Source: Kuschelorhynchus macadamiae (lineage: Eukaryota > Arthropoda > Insecta > Coleoptera > Curculionidae). Taken from it: a stretch of 64,000 nucleotides of DNA. Of this stretch, positions 52,560 to 62,727 are shown piece by piece. The stretch lies in NCBI GenBank assembly GCA_030620095.1, contig JAUTXW010000323.1, forward strand, positions 21,001 through 85,000, in the 5' to 3' direction. The stretch's first letter is position 1. The number at the start of each line of letters is the position of its first letter. Both the position numbers and the translations under genes were made by a program. The notes below the pieces were generated by a model. The model did not search any database and was not told the DNA's origin. It worked only from the letters and a program-made list of their open reading frames with translations.

Positions 52560-53557
52560 CAAACGAAAAAAATGGTAAAAAATCTAATAAAGTATTACGA
52601 AACGGCCAATATCCAGGAGACAGTAGCAAAAGCTCTGGGAATCGGTATAAGGACTATGCAGAAAATTGTGCATGAAAAAAGCATAATTTACTACCGAAGA
52701 AGATTAAAAAACGTACACGAAAAAAGTTCAAGACAGAAGATTTAAGTGACAATGTAAAAAAGGATGTTAGTAATGCAATTTACGATTTATACACATCAAA
52801 AACTAATATAACCCTTCAAGTTTTAAAAGAAGCTTTGAAAAATCGAGGCATATTGGAAATTGGACTAAAATTGTTGTCAAAATTAATAAAAATATTGGGT
52901 TTTCGATATAAAAAGGACTGTAGTTTACTGTTTTCTTCAACATCCTAAAGTATGGACTATCATGATAATATGAACTGTGAACTATCTGAAAAGTGGTTAA
53001 AAGAACAACTGTTTCCAAATTTAGATGCTTCATCTTTAATCATTCTAAACAATGCATCTTATCATTCAAGAATTTTAAATAAACAACCTACTTCATCCTG
53101 GAATAAAAGTGATGTTTATGACTGGCTAATAAAACAAAAACAAAATCCTTTACCCAATATGCTGAAACTAGAACTTCTTTTAATGGCAAAATCTATTAAA
53201 AAAACAACATTATATGCCGTAGATGAAATATTACGGGAAAATGGACATGAGGTTTTACGACTGCCGCCATACCATTACCAGTTTAACGCAATAGAATTAT
53301 TATGGGCTGGGGCAAAATCATATTACGAAAAACTCGTGAACGATAGTCTTACATCAGATGAAGTGCAAATTGTTTGGAAAGATTCATTAAATTATATTAC
53401 GCCGGAGTACTGGAAGAAATCTGTCGAACATACGGAGAAATTAATATGGGATTGGTGGAATCGAGAACGAGTTCTAGATGTCGAAATAGCACAAATGATC
53501 ATCGCGCCATTTGAGGACGACTCAGAAGAGGACTTTTTAAGTGATGATATTTTTTAG
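52560..53557 (+). pseudogene. DD82E-type transposase remnant
   Basis: HTH part VAKALGIGIRTMQKIVHEK, then broken frames, then an open 201-codon stretch: LSEKWLKEQLFPNLD, IILNNASYHSR (second catalytic Asp mutated to Asn), HEVLRLPPYHYQFNAIELLW (Glu) and the acidic end FEDDSEEDFLSDDIF. By my count about 81 residues separate that Asp position and the Glu. The first-Asp region is deleted near 52925. Confidence 0.8.
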
Positions 53558-54145
53558 TCTATAATATTAAAAAGTTTCTGAAGAATTATATTGGTCTTTG
53601 ACGTGTATAAATCATAAATTGCATTATGAATATCCATTTTTGCATTGTAACTTAAGTCTTTTGCCTTTGGATTTTTTCGTGTACATTTCTTAATCTTCTT
53701 CGAAAGTAAATTATATTTTTTTTCATGCACAAGTTTCTGTACATTCCTTATATCGATTCTCAGAGGTTTTGCCACTGGGTCCTGTATATTAGCTAGTGTT
53801 TAAAGCGTGTTTAAAATAAGTAAATTTTTTTATTAATTATGTATTGTGCTATTTCGACATCTAGAACTCGTTCTCGATTCCACCAATCCCATATTAATTT
53901 TTCCGTATTGTCCACAGATTTCTTCCAGTACTCCGGCGTAACATAATTTAATGATTCTTGCCAAATAAGTTTTCACTTCATTTAATGTAAGACTATCGTT
54001 CACGAGTTTTTCGTAATGTGATTTTGCCCCAGCCCATATTAATTCTATTGCGTTAAACTGGTAATGGATGGCGGCAGTCGTAAAACCTCATGTCCATTTT
54101 CCCGTAATATTTCATCTACGGCATATAATGTTGGTTTTTTAATAG

Positions 54146-54150
<5 letters not shown>
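53558..54150 (-). pseudogene. Inverted N- and C-terminal pieces of the DD82E transposase
   Basis: 53560-53790 encodes on the minus strand the HTH part (VAKPLRIDIRNVQKLVHEKK, then YNAKMDIHNAIYDLYTSKTN). 53840-54150 encodes the C-terminal part (YAVDEILRENGHEVL, then NRERVLDVEIAQ-like). It makes the same head-to-tail inverted joint with the preceding plus-strand C-terminus as that seen at 36945. Confidence 0.75.

Positions 54151-54194
<44 letters not shown>
54150..54194. repeat. (TA)n microsatellite
   Basis: About 45 bp of TA. Confidence 0.9.
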
Positions 54195-54198
<4 letters not shown>

Positions 54199-54644
54199 TC
54201 AAGTACTTTCTTGGGATTAGGTTCGTGGATTGAACAAAGAAACTTTAATTGACGTTTCGCCTGTCCATTTCAAGCTTTTTCAAAATATTTAATTCTGCAC
54301 ATCTAAAAATTAAATACAAAAAGTGTATATATGTAAGTTAATAAATAAAAACAATTAGGTATAACGGCACGCACTAAAATTATTAAAACATTTATTTAAA
54401 ATAGTACAGTACATACCTTGAGAAAGATGTTCTTTTACCTTGCTTGGCGGTGTGGAGGTAAGTGATACACTGGTTAAAGAATTCTATTGTTTTTTTTTGT
54501 ATATATATCCTTTAGTTTTTTTGATTATATTTACAATGTAGAACTATTTGTGGATACGGGTTGTTTTAAATGTATTTGTGTGAGTCTGACAGTATACAGT
54601 ATGTATTTATGATTGATGGAAAATAGTTTATAACAATTGAATTA

Positions 54645-54946
54645 AATTAGGTTGTGATATATTTGGCTGAGATTGTCAATGTCTTTCCGATCGTTTACTG
54701 TATTTTTTTCTTTTTTTATCTCGACCATTTCTTTGAATGTCAGTTTATGGTAATGTTGTTCTTTTGATAAGACCGTTGTACCCGAAAAATCAAATTCATG
54801 TTTCATGTCTCTTTCATGTTTATGTAGTGCTGTGGAAGCATTTTTTGTATATTTATGCCCATTTAGTTTATTTGATAGGTATTGTGTGGTCATGCCTATA
54901 TATTTTTTGGGGCAGTTTAGGCAGGGAATGCTGTAAACTACGTTTG

Positions 54947-54950
<4 letters not shown>
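54645..54950 (-). pseudogene. Penelope-like element, GIY-YIG endonuclease part
   Basis: SNVVYSIPCLNCPKKYIGMT (the GIY-YIG signature as VVY...YIG with the Cys pair typical of Penelope-like elements), LNGHKYTKNASTALHKHERD and the tail TFKEMVEIKKEKNTVN. Only the endonuclease end is left; a TA repeat cuts it upstream. Confidence 0.8.

Positions 54951-55008
<58 letters not shown>
54951..55008. repeat. (TA)n microsatellite
   Basis: About 58 bp of TA abutting the Penelope-like scrap. Confidence 0.95.
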
Positions 55009-55010
<2 letters not shown>

Positions 55011-55019
55011 CCGCGAAGA

Positions 55020-55130
55020 GACAGACTGACGGACAGACACACCTACAGACAGACGGAATTGAGAAAACATGTTTTCCGGCAGCTAGGGACCCTTAACCGT
55101 AAAGATCTGAAAAAATCTCACGAGGAAGGT
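55020..55130 (+). repeat. Dispersed repeat with CTAGGGACCC core, copy 3
   Basis: ACAGACTGACGGACAGACAC, AATTGAGAAAACATG, then GCTAGGGACCCTTAACCGTA. Same module as 7930 and 47500. Confidence 0.65.
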
Positions 55131-55649
55131 AATAACTAATTATCTTGTGTTTTTAACAAAAGTGTATAATATTTTTGCAAAATAAACTTTTTGTTATCAC
55201 AATAGAAAAGAAAAACAAGTTTTCTTTGCACAGGGGTGGCGCGCATTTAAATAAATGACATTGTATAAGTGGTTAGATTTTCAGGTCAAGCGGGGCTCAT
55301 AATTTTTGGTGATTGATACAAAAATCTCACTTTCATTAAGTGGCTGTATAAACAGAACATATCCTGATTGTTCCACTGCCAACAAAAAAATTTAAGCAAA
55401 TACATATTTAGCGAATTTTCTTATTTTGTCCCTCGGCATTTAATATATAAAATAATATTAACTGGCTATCTTAATAATATTGCGTAATATAATAAAAAAA
55501 AACTATTTTCTTTCTCCCTGTATATTTGTAATTAGCCCATCGAGATTTAATAGCTCGATAAAAGAATCACACAACATTTTGGTATTCACTGTGTTTTCTG
55601 ATTTGATTCATAACGTTGGTGACCTTTGGACCCGCACGATAATCGACTA

Positions 55650-56103
55650 TAGTTGTGTTTTAAAAATCGGATTGCGTTTTGGTTGGTCATGGTTAGGCCT
55701 TTTTTTTTAAGGTGATGTAACACTTTCTATATTAACACAAGGATTTAAAAAAAAACCTATACTGGTAGATCTGTCCCGTTAGCATTAGGTTAGCCCAGGT
55801 TCGTCGATAAATCTATCTTTAAAGCCATATAATCACAAGGTAAGCTTACTCCAACTCAACTGAAATACACGTGTATGCTAAACTGTGTTGTGATTGACGG
55901 GTTCTGTATGGAATTTAAGTCCTGTGTAATGTTATGATGGTCATATCGACGAACCTGGGCTAACTGGACAAACCCACCTAATAGTATAGGTTTTGTTTAA
56001 AAAATCCATCCTTGTTTTTATATAGATTCATTTTTTACATCACCTCAAAAGAAAGCTTATCCAGGGTTAACCAAAAGGCATTCCGATTTTTAAAACACAA
56101 CTA
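55650..56103. mobile_element. Foldback element, 454 bp
   Basis: TAGTTGTGTTTTAAAAATCGG at left pairs with CCGATTTTTAAAACACAACTA at right; arms of about 180 bp with small differences include CCCAGGTTCGTCGA / TCGACGAACCTGGG. Part-copies are at 12378 and 27470. Its left TA is shared with the end of the DD82E element. Confidence 0.8.
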
Positions 56104-56129
56104 CATAAAAAATTTAAAAAAAAAAAACG

Positions 56130-56822
56130 TTTTTTTTTGTAATTCAAATAGTTGGCGCTGAATCATTCCATTATGTTAAAACATCCATGTAACTAACAAA
56201 AATTCCTAAATCATAGTTTAAAACATGGCGTATTTGTGACGTTGAACTTTTTAAATTTCTAAATATAAAAAACGATCGTGATCTGTTTACTATATATTAT
56301 TTTAGTATTCTTGTGAATCGTTGTTTTCAGTGAATTGTTGCAAAAAACTATTGTGTATAAAATTTATGCTGAAAGCTGTGTAGTTGAAATGTGTATTTTG
56401 ATAGTGGATAACTCAAAAACGAAACATCACCGACAAAATCTGTCCTCAGATTCGTGATCTCCAGCACAAATCTATGAATTTATCAAGAATCATAAAAATG
56501 GTTAGCTCAAACGAAAAAGTAACTAATCAATTTTTTTACGTTTTTCCGATAATTTTTCCCTTTTTTTAGAGAAAAACAAAACGTGTAAAAAATACGAAAC
56601 GTCCTCAATTAATTGAAAGTTCGTAAGTTTTTTAGTAGATATGGAAATTCGTTAAATTTGGTTCTCACGTCTACTGATCCTATTATTATTTGACATTATT
56701 TTTTAAAACGATACGGTGACGTTCAAAAAAGCTTGTAAGTATAAATTTCAGTTAATTTAAATAAATTTACACAGATATACCTATAACTGGACAGTAAATA
56801 TCAAAAACTATCGATACTTGAC
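56130..56822. repeat. Foldback repeat region, right copy
   Basis: 56330-56822 is a direct, about 95% similar copy of 51665-52150 and beyond. 56130-56290 is an inverted copy of 52270-52405. Both copies share GATAGTGGATAACTCAAAAA and CAGATTCGTGATCTCCAGCA. Confidence 0.75.
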
Positions 56823-57303
56823 TCTGATGCCGAAATCATAGTCAAAGAATCATTTACTTGATATAACAAAAGAATTTTCATCAAGCCGAGTATTACCACC
56901 TAATGTCTGGCGACCTTAACTGGGTGAATAATGAGCTGGACACATTACTGCACTTAATTAGTGTCCAGGGTATTAATGTGATTATGTTACAAATTTCTAG
57001 GTTAAATAGAACACATAAGAAGAAATAAAAGTTCATATGAATATAGCTCCGGAAACGCTTCCTTAGGGAGTAGAGCCCTTTAAAGATGACCTTAATAAAC
57101 TAGTTTTTAATAGGTTGAAGGAAATAAAGCTTTCACTTTTAAGGCAACACGACATAGAACTAAATATTTATCTTTACTTACTATAGGCCAGACTATAGAC
57201 ATTTTCTACTTGAAATTATTTCAGTGCGAAAAGCAAATGAAGTTTTGATGTTAATACTAATAGACGTGTTAAATTAGTCGCTCTGATTATTACTTTTTAA
57301 CAA
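56823..57303. other. Gene-free stretch
   Basis: Nothing assigned; may include the 5' part of the mariner that follows. Confidence 0.35.
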
Positions 57304-58572
57304 ATGGCTGCAAATCAATTATTTGAAAACTTTGAGCAATATGATATGCTGACCTGTTTCATAGGAAGTCATGAAAATATAAACGTTGCTTCTGAGCTTT
57401 ATTTCATTAGGTAATGTTTTATTTTCATAATTATTATTACAATCTTTTTTAAAACTTAAACTTTTATTATATAGATATCCGGAAAGGAGGCAGCCAAATA
57501 AATTAATATTCTATAGGCTGAAATCGAATTTAGTAAATTTTGGCTCTTTCAAAAAGCCGAGATCAAAGAAATATAACAAAGAGAATCGTGAGGCTGATGA
57601 AATTAACGTCTTAGCAAGTGTAAATGTAACGCCTGTAACGTCCTGTAGAAAAACAGAGAATGCAGTGGGTGTAATCAAGTCTCGAGTTCAAACGATTTTA
57701 AAGAAACATAGGTATAAACCTTATATAGTCAGAGTTGTGCAAAATCTACATCCTGGAGATGCAGAACGACGTATTGATTTTTGCCAGTGGTATTTACAAA
57801 AAAATAATACTAACCAAAATTTTAGAAGGGCGGTTATATGGTCCGACAAATCGTATATAAGTAGTGCTGGAATATTTAATAGGCACAATGGACACCTGAA
57901 AATCAACATTTGATATTTCCACGCGAGCAACAAGGAAGATTTAGCTTTAATGTCGCTTGTTTCGTACTAGGAACCAAAATAAAATTTCATATTTTTGAAG
58001 GAGGTCTCACTGCTAATCGCTACCTTGAAATATTGCAAAATATATTGCCAGAAATCATAGAAGATGTCCCTTTAGCACATGTGAATCAAATATATTTCCA
58101 ACAAGACGGAGCTCCAGCACAAAACTCCTAATTTGTATTAAGGTATTTAGAAGAGAACTTCCCATAACGCTGGATTGGAACGCACGGACCTGTCCGATGG
58201 CCTCCTAGGTCGCCTGACCTGTCCATATTGGACTTCTTTTCATGGGGTCACCTAAAAAATTTAATTTTTCGTACCCGACACAACCCAGTTCAAAACCTGC
58301 GTAACACCACTGAGCAGGCATTTTTCCAAATACAAGCACGCAATGTAGTCATTTCAAATGCACTGAATAAAATTACAAGAGTGGGTGAGAGAGATTCAAG
58401 CGATGTTGCAAAATTTATGGACGGTTCTATGATTTGTACAAGATATGTTGTGAGCTATCAGAAATGTCTTCGCGAGGTACCGGTAGCTCGCGATCGATGG
58501 GTTGGCGACCAGTACTTTAGAGGAATGGGGTCAAATTTAATCAAATTCGCCCTGGTTAACATTGGTCAATAG
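57304..58572 (+). pseudogene. DUF4817 mariner transposase with its own intron, broken
   Basis: Starts MAANQLFENFEQYDMLTCFI. An intron at 57411-57474 (GTAATG...TATATAG) splices ELYFI-R-YPERRQPNKL in phase 2. Then IWSDKSYISSAGIFN (first Asp; next residue Lys for Glu), a frameshift near 57893, GRFSFNVACFVLGTKIKFHI, YFQQDGAPAQNS (second Asp) followed by TAA, and WPPRSPDLSILDFFSWGHLK (third Asp). The C-terminus beyond ALNKITR is not family-like. The element with the spliced gene at 243 has its intron elsewhere. Confidence 0.82.
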
Positions 58573-59177
58573 GTTCAAATAAATGAAGTTACTAATACTA
58601 AATTATATCCCAAAATTGCTTGCGGGAGAACTGAACAACGAAAACTAGTTTATGAACACCATCTCCAAAAGGCTCAAGGAAGCGTTTGCGGACCCAGGTT
58701 GATATGAACTTTTTTTTATGTATTATATCTACCCTAGAAGTTTGTAACATGATCACATTAACACCTTGTATAACCATGTAATCTTAACATTCACTTTACT
58801 TTGGGCTTGATAACTAGATAGACTAGATGAACTATACTTAACAAAATATTATGTAGTAACTTAATTTCTTTTCAGAATCATACATACGTACATGCCGTGA
58901 CCTTGCAAGAAAAAAACGTAATTTGTAATGGTCTAGAAAACTTAAGCTATTTTCTTATAGGTCCAGGTCAGACAACGTTGTTTTATGGCTGGCATTACAT
59001 GGAAACATTGTCGCTGAATGTGTTAATATTGGCATCGATATAATAATAGTTATTTTCATTTGCGATATCAATATTGTCAGTTTTAAAGGCGATTATTTGC
59101 AATTTGATTTTAAATATTTAATGTATGTTATTCCTCTGAAGATCCTAAAACCCATTATTACTTGAATAATTTAGTGC
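58573..59177. other. Flank of odorant receptor gene 2
   Basis: A+T-rich, no gene. Conserved blocks begin at 59178. Confidence 0.4.
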
Positions 59178-59235
59178 CAAACCTCTATATTTGTTATATG
59201 AACACTATTATCGAAATCACATAAAACAAAACTGC
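59178..59235 (+). promoter_or_regulatory. Conserved 5'-flank blocks of odorant receptor gene 2
   Basis: CAAACCTCTAT at 59178-59188 and the 28-bp block at 59208-59235, in the same order and orientation as in gene 1 (spacing 19 bp here, 24 bp there). The block ends 62 bp before the Met at 59298. Confidence 0.5.
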
Positions 59236-59279
59236 CCACATGTTATGAAGTACATATAAAAGAAAACTACAACTGATGT

Positions 59280-59487
59280 ATGCTTAGTGCATCAAATATG
59301 TATCCTGTTAACAAAACGTTACCATTTTACTGCAGCCTTTTGATCTTAGGGGTACTAAGATATTACCCCTTGAACGCTAAAAGATACCAAGAAAAATCAT
59401 TTTTGCATATTCTTTATATCTGGGTATCATTATTGTGTGGCGCAAACACCATGGCCATGGGATTGTTGGTCTGTACAAGTCTAAGTA
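59280..59487 (+). CDS. Odorant receptor gene 2, exon 1 (partial gene)
   Basis: First exon of a second 7tm_6 odorant receptor. From the Met at 59298, 41 of 60 residues match exon 1 of the minus-strand receptor (both carry LLILG, LRYYP, EKSFLH and NT near the same places). An upstream in-frame Met at 59280 would add MLSASN; the paralogue has no such extension, so 59298 may be the true start. The best donor is A|GTAAGTGA after 59487, phase 1 like the paralogue; a poorer in-phase donor (GTCTAA) lies nine bases earlier. I found no exon 2 in 59488-64000, so the rest probably lies to the right, or this is a lone exon of a pseudogene. It is divergent from gene 1. Confidence 0.8.
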
Positions 59488-60059
59488 GTAAGTGATTTAT
59501 TTATTCGTTCATATAGAAGTATACTATGTACAGTTGTTACATTTTGGGATTATCAAATCAAACGTTAACGGTCGAGTTCGAAAATATGCTAGGTATATGC
59601 CTTATAGGTTTGCCGCTTGGAATTTTTAGTCCGTAATTTAAAACTGCGTGTTCTGCGTGAAATTTCATCTCAACCGAAAAAGCTTAACACAATTAGTTTT
59701 TAGATTATTCTGAATATTTTACCTGGACCAAGTTTATCTTTTTAAATACCTAACATAATAGTAAGCTAAAAATTGAACCAAATCAATTGTATTTCGGTAC
59801 TTTTGTTTCTGTATATTAAAAAATCGTCCCCAATTTTCGTATTACGTAATAAAACGTAAGTTTTCTGTAAACAGAGTAGAAAAGTTTGTTATATTTCTTA
59901 TTAATAGAGAGATCTAGAAAATTTAAAGTGTTATTACTTTCAACTTCCATAGTAAAACGTATATTAGAATGTAGGTATTTAAAAAATTAGTTTCACTCTG
60001 GAACCTGTCCATGAAAAAGGTGTAGTCAACGTGCAGATACGTTGATGCCAGAAGAAAAC
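59488..60059. other. Intron 1 of odorant receptor gene 2 (inferred)
   Basis: No second exon or repeat recognised. Confidence 0.4.
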
Positions 60060-61026
60060 ATTTTTAAGAAGAGGTTCCCAGCATACCTAGAAATAATGTT
60101 TCAAACATTGTTAAATCCATGTTAGATGACCAGATAGAATTAGGTTTGACAGAAAAGGGAAAATATTTTGACACTTTTAAATAAATGTTTGTGATTTTTT
60201 CAGATTCAATAACAAACTGTATAGAATGCTGGATCGTTTGCCGATAGGTTCCAGCTTATCACCATTATTAGCCGAAATATTCACGTCAAATTTCAAAAAT
60301 AACAAACTTTTCTACTCCAGTTACAGAAAACCTACACAAACCGATCATACCATCCTTGTCGACTCTAATCATCAATTTTCACATAAACTAGCAGCTTTTC
60401 ATTCCTTAATCCATAGGCTTTTCTATGTACCTCTTTTACCTGTCGATTTCATAAACGAACGAAATATTATATACCAAATAGCAATAAACAATGGCTATTC
60501 GAAAGCTCTAATTGACAAACTAATTAATAAAAAGTTTAATAGGGATTTACGTAAAAGTCAAATGGATAACCCAATTCCTCCTTGGCCACCACCAAAAGGT
60601 CTGAAAATTAGTTACATTGGTCCAGTATCAGTTAGAATTGGAAATATATTTAAAAATGTTTTACAAAATGTACGAATAGTTTATATTTCTGTATGGAATT
60701 TGGGTAGAATTTTGTCATATACCAAAGATAAAATAGACAATCTTAAGAAAAGTGGGGTTTATCAACTTGATTGTAACAATTGCAATTCTTCTTACATTGG
60801 TAAAACAGGTAGGAGCTTCAAACTGAGAATCCAAGAACATTTCAACGCTCAAAAATCTTCAAATGATAATAAATCAGCAATTGGTGTTCACCTTAAACAA
60901 ACAAAACATTCTTTCGACATTGAAAACAATTTTAAGATGTTACATAATATTTCCAGGGGTAAAAAGCAGGATGCTCTTGAGAGCTTGGAAATTGCGAAGA
61001 TTTCAATTAACAAACAAATTAATTAA
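60060..61026 (+). pseudogene. Penelope-like element, RT end plus GIY-YIG
   Basis: From 60226 an open 266-codon stretch: LPIGSSLSPLLAEIF (RT motif with S-L-S-P-x-x-A), then a jump to YSSYRKPTQTDHTILVDSNH and FSHKLAAFHSLIHRL (thumb-like part), INNGYSKALIDKLINKK, then SGVYQLDCNNCNSSYIGKTG, the GIY-YIG endonuclease, and SFKLRIQEHF with its catalytic Arg. The missing stretch between LAEIF and YRKPT suggests an internal deletion. 60060-60225 carries related out-of-frame text. Longest open remnant among the retroelements here. Confidence 0.82.
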
Positions 61027-62727
61027 CAATAACAAAAAGCAACAGAATATTATTATTGGATACACTGGATCCCTCATGTATAAGAAGTTTTTTTTATTGC
61101 TGATATTTTTCAGGTCACCCAAAAGCTTGTTTACTTCTGCTGAGTTAAAGTAAGATGTTATAGATACATAGCCGAAGTGTGATAGACTAGATGCTATTTG
61201 TAAAACCACTGCTACGGTGTACCTGTGTTGAATTTTACTGATTAAGGATATTTTATTATGATTAGTTTTCCTAACCTTTTAAATTTAGGACTAAAACCTT
61301 TTTTTATTAGACAAACCTAAATTTATTATTTTTACTAGTTTTATAGGAACTATGGCAATTATCTCATTAAGGTGAATGTTAAAAATATATGAAAATAGGT
61401 ATGTTAAATTTATTTTTCTCTTACAAACGATTGCATACTGCAATGTTTTTTTTGTTACACGTCACATTTCCAATTTGTGTCACGATCTGAGGTTGGGACT
61501 CCCTGACACTTTAAGAAACCTATACTCAGTATTTATCAGTTCAACTAATGGAATTTGAGAAGTATACAACTAGGTGTCGAGAACATTTTTTTAAAGTGAA
61601 AATCATGTCAACTTAAGAATAAAGTCAACAAAGAACTAAAGACTTACAAGTTAATAGACTCTAATAATTTCAAAGGACAAGTGTTTAAAACACTATCTAC
61701 TACAGTAAAATTTCCCTAATCTGATCCTACAAATGACTAAAAAAAGATCACCCCTTTTGGGTCTGAGTACTAACAACCATGATCTAAACCAATTACTAAC
61801 TTTTGTTCAGAGTAAGGTAATTAGTAATCTTTTATTTCGGATGTATAAAAAATAATTATATGCTTGTTTTTAATGTAGCTTCCATGAACAAAAAGGGAAA
61901 ATACCAAATATATACTAGATGCCTACACACATGCTTAAAAAGAGGACATCTGGTTACCCTAGTTATGTAAGAATATCAAGTATTTGAACACCTTAGAAAA
62001 ATGTTTGTTACTATTTATACAAATTTTAGCTGAATCTTTATCTGATTTAGTCTACTCAAGTTTTCTGTTATCAGGTAAGCTTGCCAAGCAAGTCTGTAGC
62101 ATCATTAATTTTTCTTTTTATTTTCAAAATGCTTAGCTTAGCATATTACCATTAAAAATCATTTGATTTAGAAATATTTAACCAAATTTTTACCATTATT
62201 GAAGTTAATTTTGTTTTTTTTTTTGCACAAAAAAATAAAAATTATTGTCAAACTAGTACTCTAACCTACAATTTTTATTGACGTTCACTTCCAGGGCCTA
62301 CTACATTTTTTTCGAACGCTACCTCACATCTGACGTAGATGCGCTGGCTGGCGAGCACACCTTGTTTTCTTTCCACTCCCACCATGCCTACAGGCGGCCA
62401 TTTTGGATGTCAAATTTGGCAGCATTCTGGACAGACTCAATTCAATACTGCATAAACTCATTGTGTTTAACCTAAAATTCATAATTTGACAGGAAAAATC
62501 ATATAACAGTTAAGAGCTAATATGGTGCTGTCCCCGTTACGATGTGCATTTACAAATTACGTTATCTTTTATTTCCTTAATAAATGGGAGTGATTTTTAC
62601 AAAAAAGTTCCGATTTAAGTGCTTTACATATCGCGTTCACCCAATTACCCGGAATTTCCCTCCTAGTGAATCTTTCTACTCATTACGACAATAAAAAATA
62701 ACATAACATACGAATACGTACTCTATA
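61027..62727. other. Gene-free stretch
   Basis: No exon of the receptor or transposon protein was recognised. Short ORFs at 61376 and 62278 lack family features. Confidence 0.4.

Larger units (their letters stand above)
52424..55651. mobile_element. DD82E-type element, composite and rearranged
   Basis: Bounded by TATAGTC (52424) and GACTATA (to 55651) with inner GGGTC / GACCCGCACGATAA. Contains a plus-strand transposase copy, then inverted N- and C-terminal pieces, two AT repeats and a Penelope-like scrap. The 3.2 kb is thus several insertions and rearrangements inside one pair of ends. Confidence 0.75.

Noticed and set aside
61376..61558. 60-codon ORF in the inferred receptor 2 intron
   Set aside because: No receptor motif and no splice borders.
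62278..62475. Candidate exon 2 of receptor gene 2
   Set aside because: No acceptor with the needed phase and no match to the LAFFLGYSG region of gene 1.
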